From NCBI RefSeq assembly GCF_030384665.1, contig NC_083673.1, forward strand, positions 1,435,501 to 1,499,500: DNA of 64,000 nucleotides, given 5' to 3'. The notes under the pieces were generated by a model that made no database searches, was not told the origin of the DNA, and saw only the letters and a list, made by a program, of their open reading frames with translations. Below are positions 1 to 10,143 of the stretch, piece by piece (position 1 is the stretch's first letter; each line of letters starts with the position of its first letter). The DNA is from Lodderomyces elongisporus. Lineage: Eukaryota; Ascomycota; Pichiomycetes; Serinales; Debaryomycetaceae. The translations under genes and the position numbers were made by a program.

Positions 1-75
1 GAGCGCGAACTTTTGGCACAGGGGAAAACCCAGATAACGAGACAGAAGATTACAAGATACCTTAGAGAAAGGTAG
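1..75 (+). CDS. possible C-terminal end of a gene cut by the window edge
   Basis: Frame 1 is open from the first base to a TAG at 73-75 and encodes 24 residues rich in Arg, Lys, Gln and Glu, ending in RYLRER. The stretch after the stop turns at once into A- and T-rich simple sequence typical of a yeast 3' region. This fits the last codons of a gene that lies mostly outside the window, but 24 open codons can occur by chance and I do not recognise the family. Confidence 0.3.
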   Translation, partial: ERELLAQGKTQITRQKITRYLRER

Positions 76-1001
76 GACAACGGGCAAAAAAAAAACAACA
101 ACTTGAGAACAACGTTTACTTGTAAGAACGTAGTGAATCATATCATATTGAGGGATATACATGATAAGATCCAGACATTTTACACCCTTCATTTTCCTTT
201 TTTTCTTTTTTTTTTTTTTCTTTCTCCCTTTTTTTTTTTGTTCTTTGCTCTAAATAATGCTGTGCTAATTTTCGTTGGCGACATGCCTCCTCGGGACATC
301 GAGCTGCAAGAATTTTTTGTTTTTTGTTCAAAGGTTACACAAAGATGCTCGGAGTTTTTTCTTTTGTTACTGGTTTACTTGTACACCTGTACACTTGTAC
401 ACTGGCACACTGGCAACACACACATACTGGCAACACACATATTTGTATACGTTAGAGCAGAAATAAAAAAATAAAAAATAAAAGATAAAATAAAGAAATA
501 TAATGGAGGGTAATTGTGGCAGACGCATGCAACTAACGATCCGTCCATCCAACCAACCAAAAAAAAATTTACATTACCACATTCACTAGCAATGTGTATC
601 TACTAAACAGATATTTACAACATTTATTTAGTTCTCCTTGCCAGTAGCATATAATAATATATATATACATATATATATATAAACTCACCGAGAGACTCAT
701 TTGAAAAAACCAGAGATACACTTTTTGAATTTTCCTACAAGTTTCATCTCTTGAGTTCATCCAGTATACTTGAGAAACTACTTATAATACAATAGTTCAT
801 ACCCCTCTTCTTATCCCCAACCCTCCCCCTGTCTCAGATTGAGTATAACCTATTTATTTTTTTCTTTCCTTTTTGTTCAAGTATCACTAGGAATAGAACC
901 AACTACTCACCACCACATAACTCCAATTGAATCTATATACAAGTGGAGAACATAGAAATTAAAAAATATCTACTCGTTTGTTTAGTTTCACATATATACA
1001 G
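76..1001. other. intergenic region and probable 5' leader of ACC1
   Basis: No supported gene. The left part holds homopolymer T tracts (about 200-240) and short repeats of GTACAC/CTGGCA type near 390-430. There is an alternating TATA stretch at 656-680. The last part, up to 1001, contains no ATG close to the candidate splice donor at 1002 and may be the non-coding first exon of ACC1. Confidence 0.5.
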
Positions 1002-1687
1002 GTATGTCTACAACCTTTTCAATATACTCCAGAGCAGACAATTGCATGAACAGCAACGAAGAGGATAAAAAAATGCAAAATACAAATTACAAAATAAAAT
1101 TAAGAGATGAGAAGGAAACAATAATTGAGGGATAGGGGAAGAGTAAAAAAAGACCTTGTCTAGTCGGGAATAAGCCAAACTGACTATCAAAATCAATAGT
1201 CAGAATGGTTAATTACCGACTACTTTTTCCAATATTTCTTCAACTGATTTCTTCAACATCGTTTCAGAGCCAATGTTGGCGCTGGTTGGTGCTAAGGCGA
1301 GGATCTTCCATCCTGCATAGTGCGGGACTTCTCGTGTTGTTAGTGTAAACACTACCGCGACCCAATATATTATTTCCTTTTATTTTTATTCTTATTTTCT
1401 TTTATTTTTATTTTTTTATTTTTCAATTTTTATTTTTTGTTGGGGTCAGTGCGAGGAATGGAAGATAATACCCGCCGTAAGCGCGGGAGCAGTAGGCGAA
1501 GAGATCTCATCAACCAGTGGAACTAATTGGGGGTTTTGTTTTATTTATTTTTTCTTTTGTTGTGCACTACATCTATTTACAACTTTCATTCCAAAATATA
1601 TTAACTCCGCTGCTTCTTGTCAGCTCATTAAAGCTCTTACATGCGATTCCTATGGTTAACAAGAAGGTATACTAACAAGTCATTTAG
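1002..1687 (+). other. candidate 5' intron of ACC1
   Basis: A perfect yeast splice donor GTATGT lies at 1002-1007. A perfect branch-point box TACTAAC lies at 1670-1676, followed 12 bases after the branch A by TTTAG (AG at 1686-1687). The implied intron is 686 bases. It would contain the upstream ATG at 1641. Between 1688 and 1875 the exon has no ATG, so a spliced mRNA would start at the ATG at 1875. The three motifs are seen directly; use of the intron is inferred. Confidence 0.55.
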
Positions 1688-4600
1688 TAGAATAATCAAG
1701 CCAAAACACAAAGCTTTACTAAATTGTTTCCGATATAGAGCAAGAACACCCCGTTTCTTTTCTTTTTCTGCTACTCCGACATCATCTCCTATATCAAAAT
1801 CCACATCACCACTAAAACCATCATCAACTACTAAACACATATCACCTTCAACTAAACGCACATCATCTTCCATCATGTCAAACATTTCACCATCGCCGAG
1901 CATTTCCCTGGACTATGCCTCTCTACACAGTACGTTGGCACCACATTTCTTGGGTCTAAATTCAGTCACCGAAGCAGAACCATCCAAAGTCACCGACTTT
2001 GTCAAATCACACCAAGGTCACACCGTGATCACCAAGGTCTTGATTGCCAATAACGGTATTGCTGCAGTCAAGGAAATCAGATCAGTCAGAAAATGGGCTT
2101 ATGAGACATTTGGAGACGAAAGAGCCATCCAATTCACCGTTATGGCAACACCAGAGGATTTGGAAGCAAACGCAGAATATATCAGAATGGCAGACCAGTT
2201 TGTCGAAGTCCCCGGAGGCACAAACAACAACAACTATGCCAATGTCGACTTGATTGTTGAAATTGCCGAAAACTCAAACGTCCATGCAGTTTGGGCTGGT
2301 TGGGGACACGCCTCAGAAAACCCATTGTTGCCCGAAAAATTGGCAGCCTCACCAAAGAAGATTGTCTTTATTGGTCCTCCAGGTTCAGCTATGAGATCGT
2401 TGGGTGACAAGATTTCGTCAACAATAGTTGCTCAACACGCCAATGTCCCATGTATCCCATGGTCAGGTACAGGCGTTGATGAAGTGCAGGTTGATGAAAA
2501 AACTCGTTTGGTCTCCGTTAGTGACGAGATTTACTCTAAAGGTTGCTGTACCGGCCCAGAAGATGGTTTGGAAAAGGCACAAAAAATTGGTTTTCCAGTC
2601 ATGATCAAGGCTTCGGAAGGTGGAGGTGGTAAAGGTATCAGAAAAGTTGAAAGAGCCGAAGACTTTAAGCACGCTTACGACCAAGTTGAGAACGAGATTC
2701 CAGGTTCACCCATTTTCATTATGCAGTTGGCTGGCGATGCTAGACATTTGGAAGTGCAATTGTTATCAGATCAATACGGAACAAATATCTCCCTTTTTGG
2801 AAGAGACTGTTCAGTGCAGAGAAGACATCAAAAGATTATTGAAGAGGCTCCCGTTACAGTGGCCAAAAAGGAAACTTTTACTGCAATGGAAAATGCAGCC
2901 ATCAGATTGGGTAAACTTGTCGGGTACGTGAGTGCAGGTACCGTTGAGTATTTATACTCGCACAAGGATGACAAATTCTATTTCCTTGAATTGAATCCCC
3001 GTTTGCAAGTTGAGCATCCAACTACGGAAATGGTGACTGGTGTCAACTTACCAGCTGCTCAATTGCAAATCGCTATGGGTATCCCAATGCACCGTATCAG
3101 AGACATTAGAACCCTTTATGGAGCTGACCCACACTTGGCCACCGAGATTGATTTCGAATTTAGCACCGAAGACTCCTTGATTAGCCAGCGTAGGCCAACA
3201 GCAAAAGGTCACTGTACTGCTTGCCGTATCACATCAGAAGATCCAGGTGAAGGTTTCAAACCAAGTGGTGGTACATTACACGAATTGAATTTTAGATCGT
3301 CATCAAACGTTTGGGGTTACTTCTCTGTTGCCAACCAGTCCTCAATCCATTCCTTTTCAGATTCCCAGTTTGGTCACATTTTTGCTTTCGGTGAAAACCG
3401 TCAAGCTTCAAGAAAACATATGGTTGTTGCATTGAAAGAATTGAGCATTAGAGGTGATTTCAAGACTACTGTTGAATACCTTATCAAGTTGTTGGAAACT
3501 CCAGACTTTGAAGACAACAAGATCACCACTGGATGGTTGGATGAGTTGATCACCAAGAAATTAACTGCAGAAAGACCAGAACGTTTTGTTGCTGTTGTGT
3601 GTGGTGCCATTGCAAAAGCTCATATTCAAGCTGATGAAGAAAAGAAGGAATACATTCAATCTTTGGAAAGAGGGCAAGTTCCACACAAGGACCTTTTGAG
3701 AACCATTTTCCCTGTCGAATTCATATACGAGGGAGAAAGATACAAGTTTACTGCAACCAAATCGTCAGAAGACCACTATACATTATTCCTTAATGGATCA
3801 AGATGTACCGTTGGAGCACGTCCATTATCCGATGGTGGATTATTGTGTGCATTTGGTGGTAAATCACACGCTGTGTACTGGAAGGAAGATGCTGCTGGTA
3901 CAAGATTATCGGTTGATGGCAAGACTTGTCTTTTGGAAGTTGAAAGCGATCCAACTCAATTGCGTACACCTTCTCCAGGTAAGTTGGTGAAATATTTGGT
4001 TGAAAGTGGTGACCATGTTAGTGCTGGACAACCATATGCCGAAGTGGAAGTTATGAAAATGTGTATGCCTCTTATTGCTCAAGACGACGGTATTGTGCAG
4101 TTGATACAACAACCAGGTTCAACTGTTAACGCTGGTGATATGCTTGCAATTTTGGCCTTGGATGATCCAAGCAAAGTGAAGCACGCCAAACCCTTTGAAG
4201 GTACACTCCCTGAATTGGGTGCCCCAAATGTTAGAGGTAACAAACCAGTGCACAAGTTTACTCAATACTCAAATGTGTTGAAGAACATTTTGGCAGGTTA
4301 CGATAACCAAGTGATTATGAACTCCACCTTGAAGAAGATTGTTGAAGTATTGAAGAACAAGGAATTACCATTTTCAGAATGGCAACTGAGCATTTCTGCT
4401 TTACACTCAAGAATTCCACACAAATTAAACGAGTCTTTGGCTGCTTTAATTGAGAGAACTCAAACCAGAGGTGCTGATTTCCCCGCACGCCAGATTTTAA
4501 AACAGATTCAAAAGGCAGTCGAAGAATCAAGTGAGGTTTCAATGAAGGACACAGTGGCTCCATTAGTCAGTATTGCCACAAGATACCAGAATGGATTGGT

Positions 4601-7600
4601 TGAACACGAGTACGACTTCTTTGCCTCTTTGATTAATGATTACTACGATGTCGAGAGTTTGTTCCTTGGTGAAAAGGTGAGGGAAGACGATATTGTCTTG
4701 AAGTTGAGGGATGAATACAAATCCGACCTCAAAAAGGTTATCAATATTCTTTTGTCGCACTCTAGAGTTTCAGCAAAGAACAATTTGATTCTTGCCATCT
4801 TGGAAGAGTACCAACCATTGTTGCTTGAAAACTCAGTTGTTGCTTTTTCAATTCGTGATGCATTAAAGAAATTGGTTTTGTTAGATTCAAGAGCATGTTC
4901 CAAGGTTGCATTGAAGGCTAGAGAAATTTTGATCCAATGCTCATTGCCATCTATTAAAGAGAGATCCGACCAATTGGAGCACATTTTGAGATCTTCTGTT
5001 TTGGAAACTTCTTATGGCGAGATTTACGCCAAACACAGAGAACCTAAATTGGAAATCATTCAAGAAGTTGTCGACTCAAAGCACGTTGTCTTTGACGTGT
5101 TGTCTCAGTTCCTCGTCAACCCTGATGAGTGGGTTGCCATTGCCGCTGCAGAAGTTTATGTAAGACGTTCTTATAGAGCTTACGAGTTGGGTGAGATTCA
5201 ATACCACTTCCATGACCGCTTGCCAATCATTGAATGGAAATTTAAGTTGTCGAATGTTTCAAACTCGAGGTTCAACACCATTATGCAACCAAATGTTGAG
5301 GAAGAAAGCACCGCTATGAAGCATGCCGCATCAGTATCTGATCTTTCATTTGTCGTTGATGCAAAGACTGAGCACTTGACAAGAACTGGTTTATTAGTTC
5401 CATGCCGCCACTTGGACGATGTCGAGGAGATGTTGAGTGCTGCTTTGGAGAAGATTGAGCCAACTGATGGAATTACTTTCCAAGCTAGCGAGACCCACCC
5501 AGAGTTGTTGAATGTGTTGAATATTGTTGTCAATAACATCGATGGATACTTGAGCGAAGAAGAGTACTTGGCTCGTGTGCATGAAATCACAGCAGAGTAT
5601 AAGGAGGAACTTTTGGCCGCTGGTGTTCGTCGTGTATCATTTGTCTTTGCCCATGATGTTGGTTCATATCCAAAATACTACACCTTTACAGGTCCAGACT
5701 ATTCCGAAAACAAGGTTATTAGACACATTGAGCCTGCATTGGCTTTCCAATTGGAATTGGGAAGATTATCCAATTTCGACATTAAGCCAATATTTACCAA
5801 CAACAGAAACATCCACGTTTACGAAGCCGTTGGTAAAGCTGCCCCATCTGATAAGAGATTTTTCACTAGAGGTATTATCAGAACCGGTGTTATCAAGAAT
5901 GATATCAGTATTTCTGAATATTTGATTGCTGAATCCAATAGATTGATGAGTGATATCTTGGACTCTTTGGAGGTTATTGATACTTCCAACTCGGATTTGA
6001 ACCACATTTTCATCAACTTTTCCAACGTTTTCAATGTCCAACCAGCTGATGTTGAAGCAGCATTTGCTTCTTTCCTTGAGAGGTTTGGTAGAAGATTGTG
6101 GAGATTGCGTGTTACCGGTGCTGAGATTAGAATTGTTTGTGCAGACCAAAACGGTAATTCATTCCCACTCCGTGCAATCATCAACAATGTTTCTGGTTAT
6201 GTTGTCAAGTCCGATCTTTACATGGAGGTCAAGAATCCAAAGGGTAACTGGGTTTTTAAATCGATTGGCCAACCTGGTCCAATGCATTTGAGACCTATTT
6301 CAACTTCCTACCCGGTCAAGGAATCTTTGCAACCAAAGCGTTATAAAGCACACAATATGGGTACAACATATGTCTACGATTTCCCAGAGCTTTTCCGTCA
6401 AGCAGCTGTTTCACAATGGAAGAAACATGGTAAAAAGGCACCAGCAGATGTGTTTACATCTCAAGAGTTGATTCCAGACGACAATGGTGGATTAACCGCA
6501 TTGCTGAGAGACCCTGGCTCCAACAAGATTGGTATGGTTGGTTTCTTGGTCACGGCAAAGACACCAGAATATCCTCGCGGACGTCAATTTGTGATTGTTG
6601 CTAATGATATCACATTCAAGATTGGTTCATTTGGTCCAGAAGAAGACAACTATTTCAACAGGTGTACTGAGTTGGCCAGAAAGATGGGAATTCCTAGAAT
6701 CTACCTTTCAGCCAACTCGGGTGCGAGAATTGGTGTTGCTGAAGAGTTGATTCCTTTGTTCCAAGTTGCTTGGAACACTGAAGGTGCTCCTGAAAAGGGA
6801 TTCAAATACTTGTATTTGACACCCGAAGCCAAGAAGGCAATCGATGAAGATGGCAGAGGTGATACTTTGATTACTGAACGTGTTGTTGAAAATGGACAAG
6901 AGCGTCATGTTATCAAGACCATTATTGGTGCCGAAGACGGTTTGGGTGTTGAGTGTCTTAAGGGTTCTGGTTTGATTGCTGGTGCTACATCGCGTGCATA
7001 CAAGGATATTTTTACAATCACCTTGGTCACGTGTAGATCGGTTGGTATTGGTGCGTACTTGGTCAGACTTGGACAAAGAGCCATTCAAATCGAAGGGCAG
7101 CCAATTATTTTGACTGGTGCTCCGGCAATCAACAAGCTTTTGGGAAGAGAAGTCTACTCCTCTAACTTGCAACTTGGTGGTACTCAAATCATGTACAAGA
7201 ATGGTGTTTCGCATTTGACTGCCAACGATGACTTGGAAGGTGTTGAAAAAATTCTTGAATGGTTGTCGTTTGTTCCTGCTAAACGTGGAATGCCAGTTCC
7301 AATCCTTGACTCCGAGGACTCCTGGGACAGAGATATCGAATACTACCCTCCAAGCAATGAACCATTCAACGTTAGATGGATGTTTGAAGGTAAGGAAGTT
7401 GATGGTGAATTTGAATCTGGTTTCTTTGACAAAGGGTCATTCCAAGAGACATTATCTGGTTGGGCTAAAGGTGTTGTTGTTGGTAGAGCTCGTCTTGGAG
7501 GTATTCCAATGGGTGTTATTGGTGTTGAGACTAGAATGATTGAAAACTTGATTCCTGCAGATCCAGCAAACCCAGAGTCGAATGAGGTTTTAGTTCAAGA

Positions 7601-8549
7601 AGCTGGTCAAGTTTGGTTCCCCAACTCAGCTTTCAAAACAGCTCAAGCAATCAATGATTTCAATAACGGTGAGCAATTACCATTGATGATTTTCGCAAAC
7701 TGGAGAGGTTTCTCTGGTGGTCAAAAGGATATGTACAATGAGGTTTTGAAGTATGGTTCATTCATTGTTGATGCGCTTGTTGACTTTAAACAACCCATCT
7801 TCACTTATATCCCACCCCATGGTGAGTTGAGAGGTGGTTCTTGGGTTGTTGTTGATCCAACTATCAATGCTGATATGATGGAAATGTATGCCGATGTTGA
7901 TTCCAGAGCTGGTGTTTTGGAGCCAGAGGGAATGGTTGGTATCAAGTACCGTCGTGACAAGTTATTGGCAACTATGCAAAGGTTGGACCCAACTTATAGT
8001 GAATTGAAGTCCAAGTTGAGCGATCCAAAATTGTCTTCTGAGGAGCACGCTACAGTCACTGCCAAGATACTGGCTCGTGAAAAGGCATTGCTTCCAATCT
8101 ATGCGCAAATCTCGGTGCAATTTGCTGATTTGCATGATAGATCGGGAAGAATGTTGGCCAAGGGTGTCATTAGGAAAGAGGTGGAATGGGTCAATGCAAG
8201 AAGATTCTTTTTCTGGAGACTTCGTAGAAGACTCAATGAGGAGTATGTCTTGAGACTCATTGGTGAGCAAACACCAAACGCCACCAAGTTGGAAAAAGTT
8301 GCTAGACTCAAGAGTTGGATGCCTGCTGTTGACTATGATGATGATAAGGCAGTAAGTACCTGGATTGAAGAGCACCACTCCAAATTGACAAAGAGGCTCG
8401 ACGAATTAACTGCCGAATCGACCTTTTCAAACCTTATGAAGTCTATGAAGACCAACCCAGAAGCAGCCGTGGCAGCCGTGAAAGAGTTTACCGAAGGGTT
8501 GTCTGAGGAAGCAAAGAATGATTTGATTAAAGCATTAACCAAGGCTTAG
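1641..8549 (+). CDS. ACC1: acetyl-CoA carboxylase, with probable mitochondrial-leader isoform
   Basis: Multidomain biotin enzyme making malonyl-CoA, the committed step of fatty-acid synthesis. From the ATG at 1641 it has 2302 residues; from the internal ATG at 1875 it has 2224, close to the family's usual size of about 2230. The biotin carboxylase half has the ATP-grasp loop GGGGKGI at residues 327-333. The biotin lysine is K806 in EVMKM. A central region follows, then the carboxyltransferase with RGFSGGQ near residue 2021. A Snf1/AMPK-type site resembling yeast Ser1157 is seen at S1231 (MKHAASVSDL), with His at -3. Residues 1-78 contain no Asp or Glu, are rich in Arg, Lys, Ser and Thr, and look like a mitochondrial presequence; the conserved enzyme starts after residue 79. 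I infer a cytosolic form from 1875 and a mitochondrial form from 1641. Confidence 0.97.
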   Translation: MRFLWLTRRYTNKSFSRIIKPKHKALLNCFRYRARTPRFFSFSATPTSSPISKSTSPLKPSSTTKHISPSTKRTSSSIMSNISPSPSISLDYASLHSTLAPHFLGLNSVTEAEPSKVTDFVKSHQGHTVITKVLIANNGIAAVKEIRSVRKWAYETFGDERAIQFTVMATPEDLEANAEYIRMADQFVEVPGGTNNNNYANVDLIVEIAENSNVHAVWAGWGHASENPLLPEKLAASPKKIVFIGPPGSAMRSLGDKISSTIVAQHANVPCIPWSGTGVDEVQVDEKTRLVSVSDEIYSKGCCTGPEDGLEKAQKIGFPVMIKASEGGGGKGIRKVERAEDFKHAYDQVENEIPGSPIFIMQLAGDARHLEVQLLSDQYGTNISLFGRDCSVQRRHQKIIEEAPVTVAKKETFTAMENAAIRLGKLVGYVSAGTVEYLYSHKDDKFYFLELNPRLQVEHPTTEMVTGVNLPAAQLQIAMGIPMHRIRDIRTLYGADPHLATEIDFEFSTEDSLISQRRPTAKGHCTACRITSEDPGEGFKPSGGTLHELNFRSSSNVWGYFSVANQSSIHSFSDSQFGHIFAFGENRQASRKHMVVALKELSIRGDFKTTVEYLIKLLETPDFEDNKITTGWLDELITKKLTAERPERFVAVVCGAIAKAHIQADEEKKEYIQSLERGQVPHKDLLRTIFPVEFIYEGERYKFTATKSSEDHYTLFLNGSRCTVGARPLSDGGLLCAFGGKSHAVYWKEDAAGTRLSVDGKTCLLEVESDPTQLRTPSPGKLVKYLVESGDHVSAGQPYAEVEVMKMCMPLIAQDDGIVQLIQQPGSTVNAGDMLAILALDDPSKVKHAKPFEGTLPELGAPNVRGNKPVHKFTQYSNVLKNILAGYDNQVIMNSTLKKIVEVLKNKELPFSEWQLSISALHSRIPHKLNESLAALIERTQTRGADFPARQILKQIQKAVEESSEVSMKDTVAPLVSIATRYQNGLVEHEYDFFASLINDYYDVESLFLGEKVREDDIVLKLRDEYKSDLKKVINILLSHSRVSAKNNLILAILEEYQPLLLENSVVAFSIRDALKKLVLLDSRACSKVALKAREILIQCSLPSIKERSDQLEHILRSSVLETSYGEIYAKHREPKLEIIQEVVDSKHVVFDVLSQFLVNPDEWVAIAAAEVYVRRSYRAYELGEIQYHFHDRLPIIEWKFKLSNVSNSRFNTIMQPNVEEESTAMKHAASVSDLSFVVDAKTEHLTRTGLLVPCRHLDDVEEMLSAALEKIEPTDGITFQASETHPELLNVLNIVVNNIDGYLSEEEYLARVHEITAEYKEELLAAGVRRVSFVFAHDVGSYPKYYTFTGPDYSENKVIRHIEPALAFQLELGRLSNFDIKPIFTNNRNIHVYEAVGKAAPSDKRFFTRGIIRTGVIKNDISISEYLIAESNRLMSDILDSLEVIDTSNSDLNHIFINFSNVFNVQPADVEAAFASFLERFGRRLWRLRVTGAEIRIVCADQNGNSFPLRAIINNVSGYVVKSDLYMEVKNPKGNWVFKSIGQPGPMHLRPISTSYPVKESLQPKRYKAHNMGTTYVYDFPELFRQAAVSQWKKHGKKAPADVFTSQELIPDDNGGLTALLRDPGSNKIGMVGFLVTAKTPEYPRGRQFVIVANDITFKIGSFGPEEDNYFNRCTELARKMGIPRIYLSANSGARIGVAEELIPLFQVAWNTEGAPEKGFKYLYLTPEAKKAIDEDGRGDTLITERVVENGQERHVIKTIIGAEDGLGVECLKGSGLIAGATSRAYKDIFTITLVTCRSVGIGAYLVRLGQRAIQIEGQPIILTGAPAINKLLGREVYSSNLQLGGTQIMYKNGVSHLTANDDLEGVEKILEWLSFVPAKRGMPVPILDSEDSWDRDIEYYPPSNEPFNVRWMFEGKEVDGEFESGFFDKGSFQETLSGWAKGVVVGRARLGGIPMGVIGVETRMIENLIPADPANPESNEVLVQEAGQVWFPNSAFKTAQAINDFNNGEQLPLMIFANWRGFSGGQKDMYNEVLKYGSFIVDALVDFKQPIFTYIPPHGELRGGSWVVVDPTINADMMEMYADVDSRAGVLEPEGMVGIKYRRDKLLATMQRLDPTYSELKSKLSDPKLSSEEHATVTAKILAREKALLPIYAQISVQFADLHDRSGRMLAKGVIRKEVEWVNARRFFFWRLRRRLNEEYVLRLIGEQTPNATKLEKVARLKSWMPAVDYDDDKAVSTWIEEHHSKLTKRLDELTAESTFSNLMKSMKTNPEAAVAAVKEFTEGLSEEAKNDLIKALTKA

Positions 8550-8697
8550 AAAGTTAGATGTAGATAGAATATTTAATAATAGTTGTAATAATTAATAATA
8601 GTTATAATTCTTAATAATAATTATAATACTTAATAATACCAATTATAAAGTAGAACTTAGTTTACTTTGGAAGCTGGTTATCAACGAAATACGCCTA

Positions 8698-8881
8698 GTG
8701 ATATACATATATATATGTATGTATATATGTATGTATATTTGTATGTATATATGTATGTATATTTGTATGTATATTTGTATGTATATATGTATGTATATTT
8801 GTATGTATATATGTATGTATATATGTATGTATATATGTATGTATATTTGTATGTATATATGTATGTATATTTGTATATATG
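8698..8881. repeat. TATG/TATA minisatellite with a 12-base period
   Basis: About fourteen imperfect copies of a 12-base unit of the ATGTATATATGT / ATGTATATTTGT type. It lies between the convergent ends of ACC1 (stop at 8549) and the R2TP cochaperone gene (stop at 8905). The 8560-8645 stretch before it is itself a loose tandem of TAATAATAGTTATAAT-like units. Both probably belong to the 3' untranslated regions. Confidence 0.9.
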
Positions 8882-8904
8882 TATGCTGGTTTGTTCGCTA
8901 CTTT

Positions 8905-9365
8905 TTATACAATATATTGGCTAATTGAAGATGCAGTTTCTGGATTAATTGACTCCATTTTTTGTAACAAGACATTTTTCAAATCATCATCGCACATAGT
9001 CATGACCAAATCAAATCTTTTGAATGTTGCAAATTGTCTGATGTGATTTGCTATCAACTCCACCTGCCCTTGCTGTTCCGGTTGCTGTTTCTGTGTCTGT
9101 GTCTGTATCTGTATCTGTTGGTGACTAGTTTCGTTCCCTAAACTGAATACAGATGCCTCGAGAAAGAATTGCAAAAAATCAGTCTCGATGCCTGCTTGTG
9201 AGAACATTGTTTGGTACGTTTGAGGTTCCTGCTTAAGTACATATCTATAAGCACTTGCCTTTTTTGTCTGGGGTAGGTTTTTCAAAGCACTCAATAATTT
9301 CAAGGGCAGTTTATCCAAATCATCAAAGCTCGCAATTTTAGATTTATTATTGTTGGAAGAAAAAA

Positions 9366-9396
<31 letters not shown>

Positions 9397-10143
9397 AGGC
9401 AGTGATGAATTGTTATTATGCAGTATAGGAGGTCTAGTTGGTGCTGTTGAAGATGAGGTTACTTTTGCCTCTAATGTTGGTTTTGGTTTTCGCATGGTGC
9501 CAAATATATTCTCGATTTCCCTTTCAACTGCCATTGAAGTGGGTTTCAACTCAGCAGAGCTTGGACTTGAAACTTGTGGTAATGTTTCCTCTTTTTTCCT
9601 CTCTTGTTTTTTTTCTTCCGAGGCTTGTCTATTATTTAATAAATCAGTAAACTTTTGGGGTAATGTATCAACTTTCTCCACTTGTATATTAATGTCCTGT
9701 CGCAGTTCATCACCATTTTTGCATCTATCGGCAATAGCAGCAGTAGTAGTTTCAGTTTCAATAGCATCACTAGCTATGTTTGCTAGTTGATCCAACTCGT
9801 TTTTCGCTGCTTGATTATTTGGATCCAACTTGAGAACATCATCAAACGCAATCTTTGCTTTTGCCCATCTTTGCAAACCCTTGAGTGCTAAACCTTTTCG
9901 ATATTGCAATTTTATAGTTAATTGTTTCGTTTGATTGCCGCTAAGATTCAAGCCGGATACAGTATCCCTATAAGCTCTTTCGTAATCTTGTAGGTTTAAG
10001 AAGCATTGTGCTCGATTCGAGTATAAGACGGGATTATATAGATCCAACTGGATTGCGTCACGGTATATCTTGGCCGCCTTTTTGTACTGCTTGAGTTGAA
10101 AGGCTTTATTGCCCTCTAATTTGAGTTCTTCCGCCAGTGTCAT
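8905..10143 (-). CDS. RPAP3/Tah1-type TPR cochaperone of the R2TP complex
   Basis: A 412-residue protein starting at the ATG at 10143; the frame runs a few codons further but without an ATG. Residues 1 to about 115 form TPR repeats (EGNKAFQLKQYKKAAKIYRD, then YSNRAQCFLNLQDYERAYRD), the Hsp90-tail clamp type. The middle, about 150-285, is low-complexity with a serine run. Residues about 290-400 resemble the RPAP3 C-terminal domain: a paired-helix block ending in a segment like KRFDLVMTMCDDDLKNVLL. In R2TP, Tah1/RPAP3 links Hsp90 to Pih1 and Rvb1/Rvb2 for assembly of snoRNPs, RNA polymerases and PIKKs. S. cerevisiae Tah1 is only about 110 residues and lacks this C-terminal part, so this looks like the fuller ancestral form. 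It is divergent from YIH1 across 418 bases. Confidence 0.72.

Noticed and set aside
103..474. Open frame of about 120 codons near the left edge
   Set aside because: No ATG at its start, Phe-rich from a T tract, no family resemblance; it is low-complexity intergenic sequence.
1637..1903. Minus-strand frame opposite the ACC1 leader
   Set aside because: A shadow of the plus-strand leader; Asp/Val-rich composition is the complement of the Ser/Thr codons, and the plus frame continues into a conserved enzyme.
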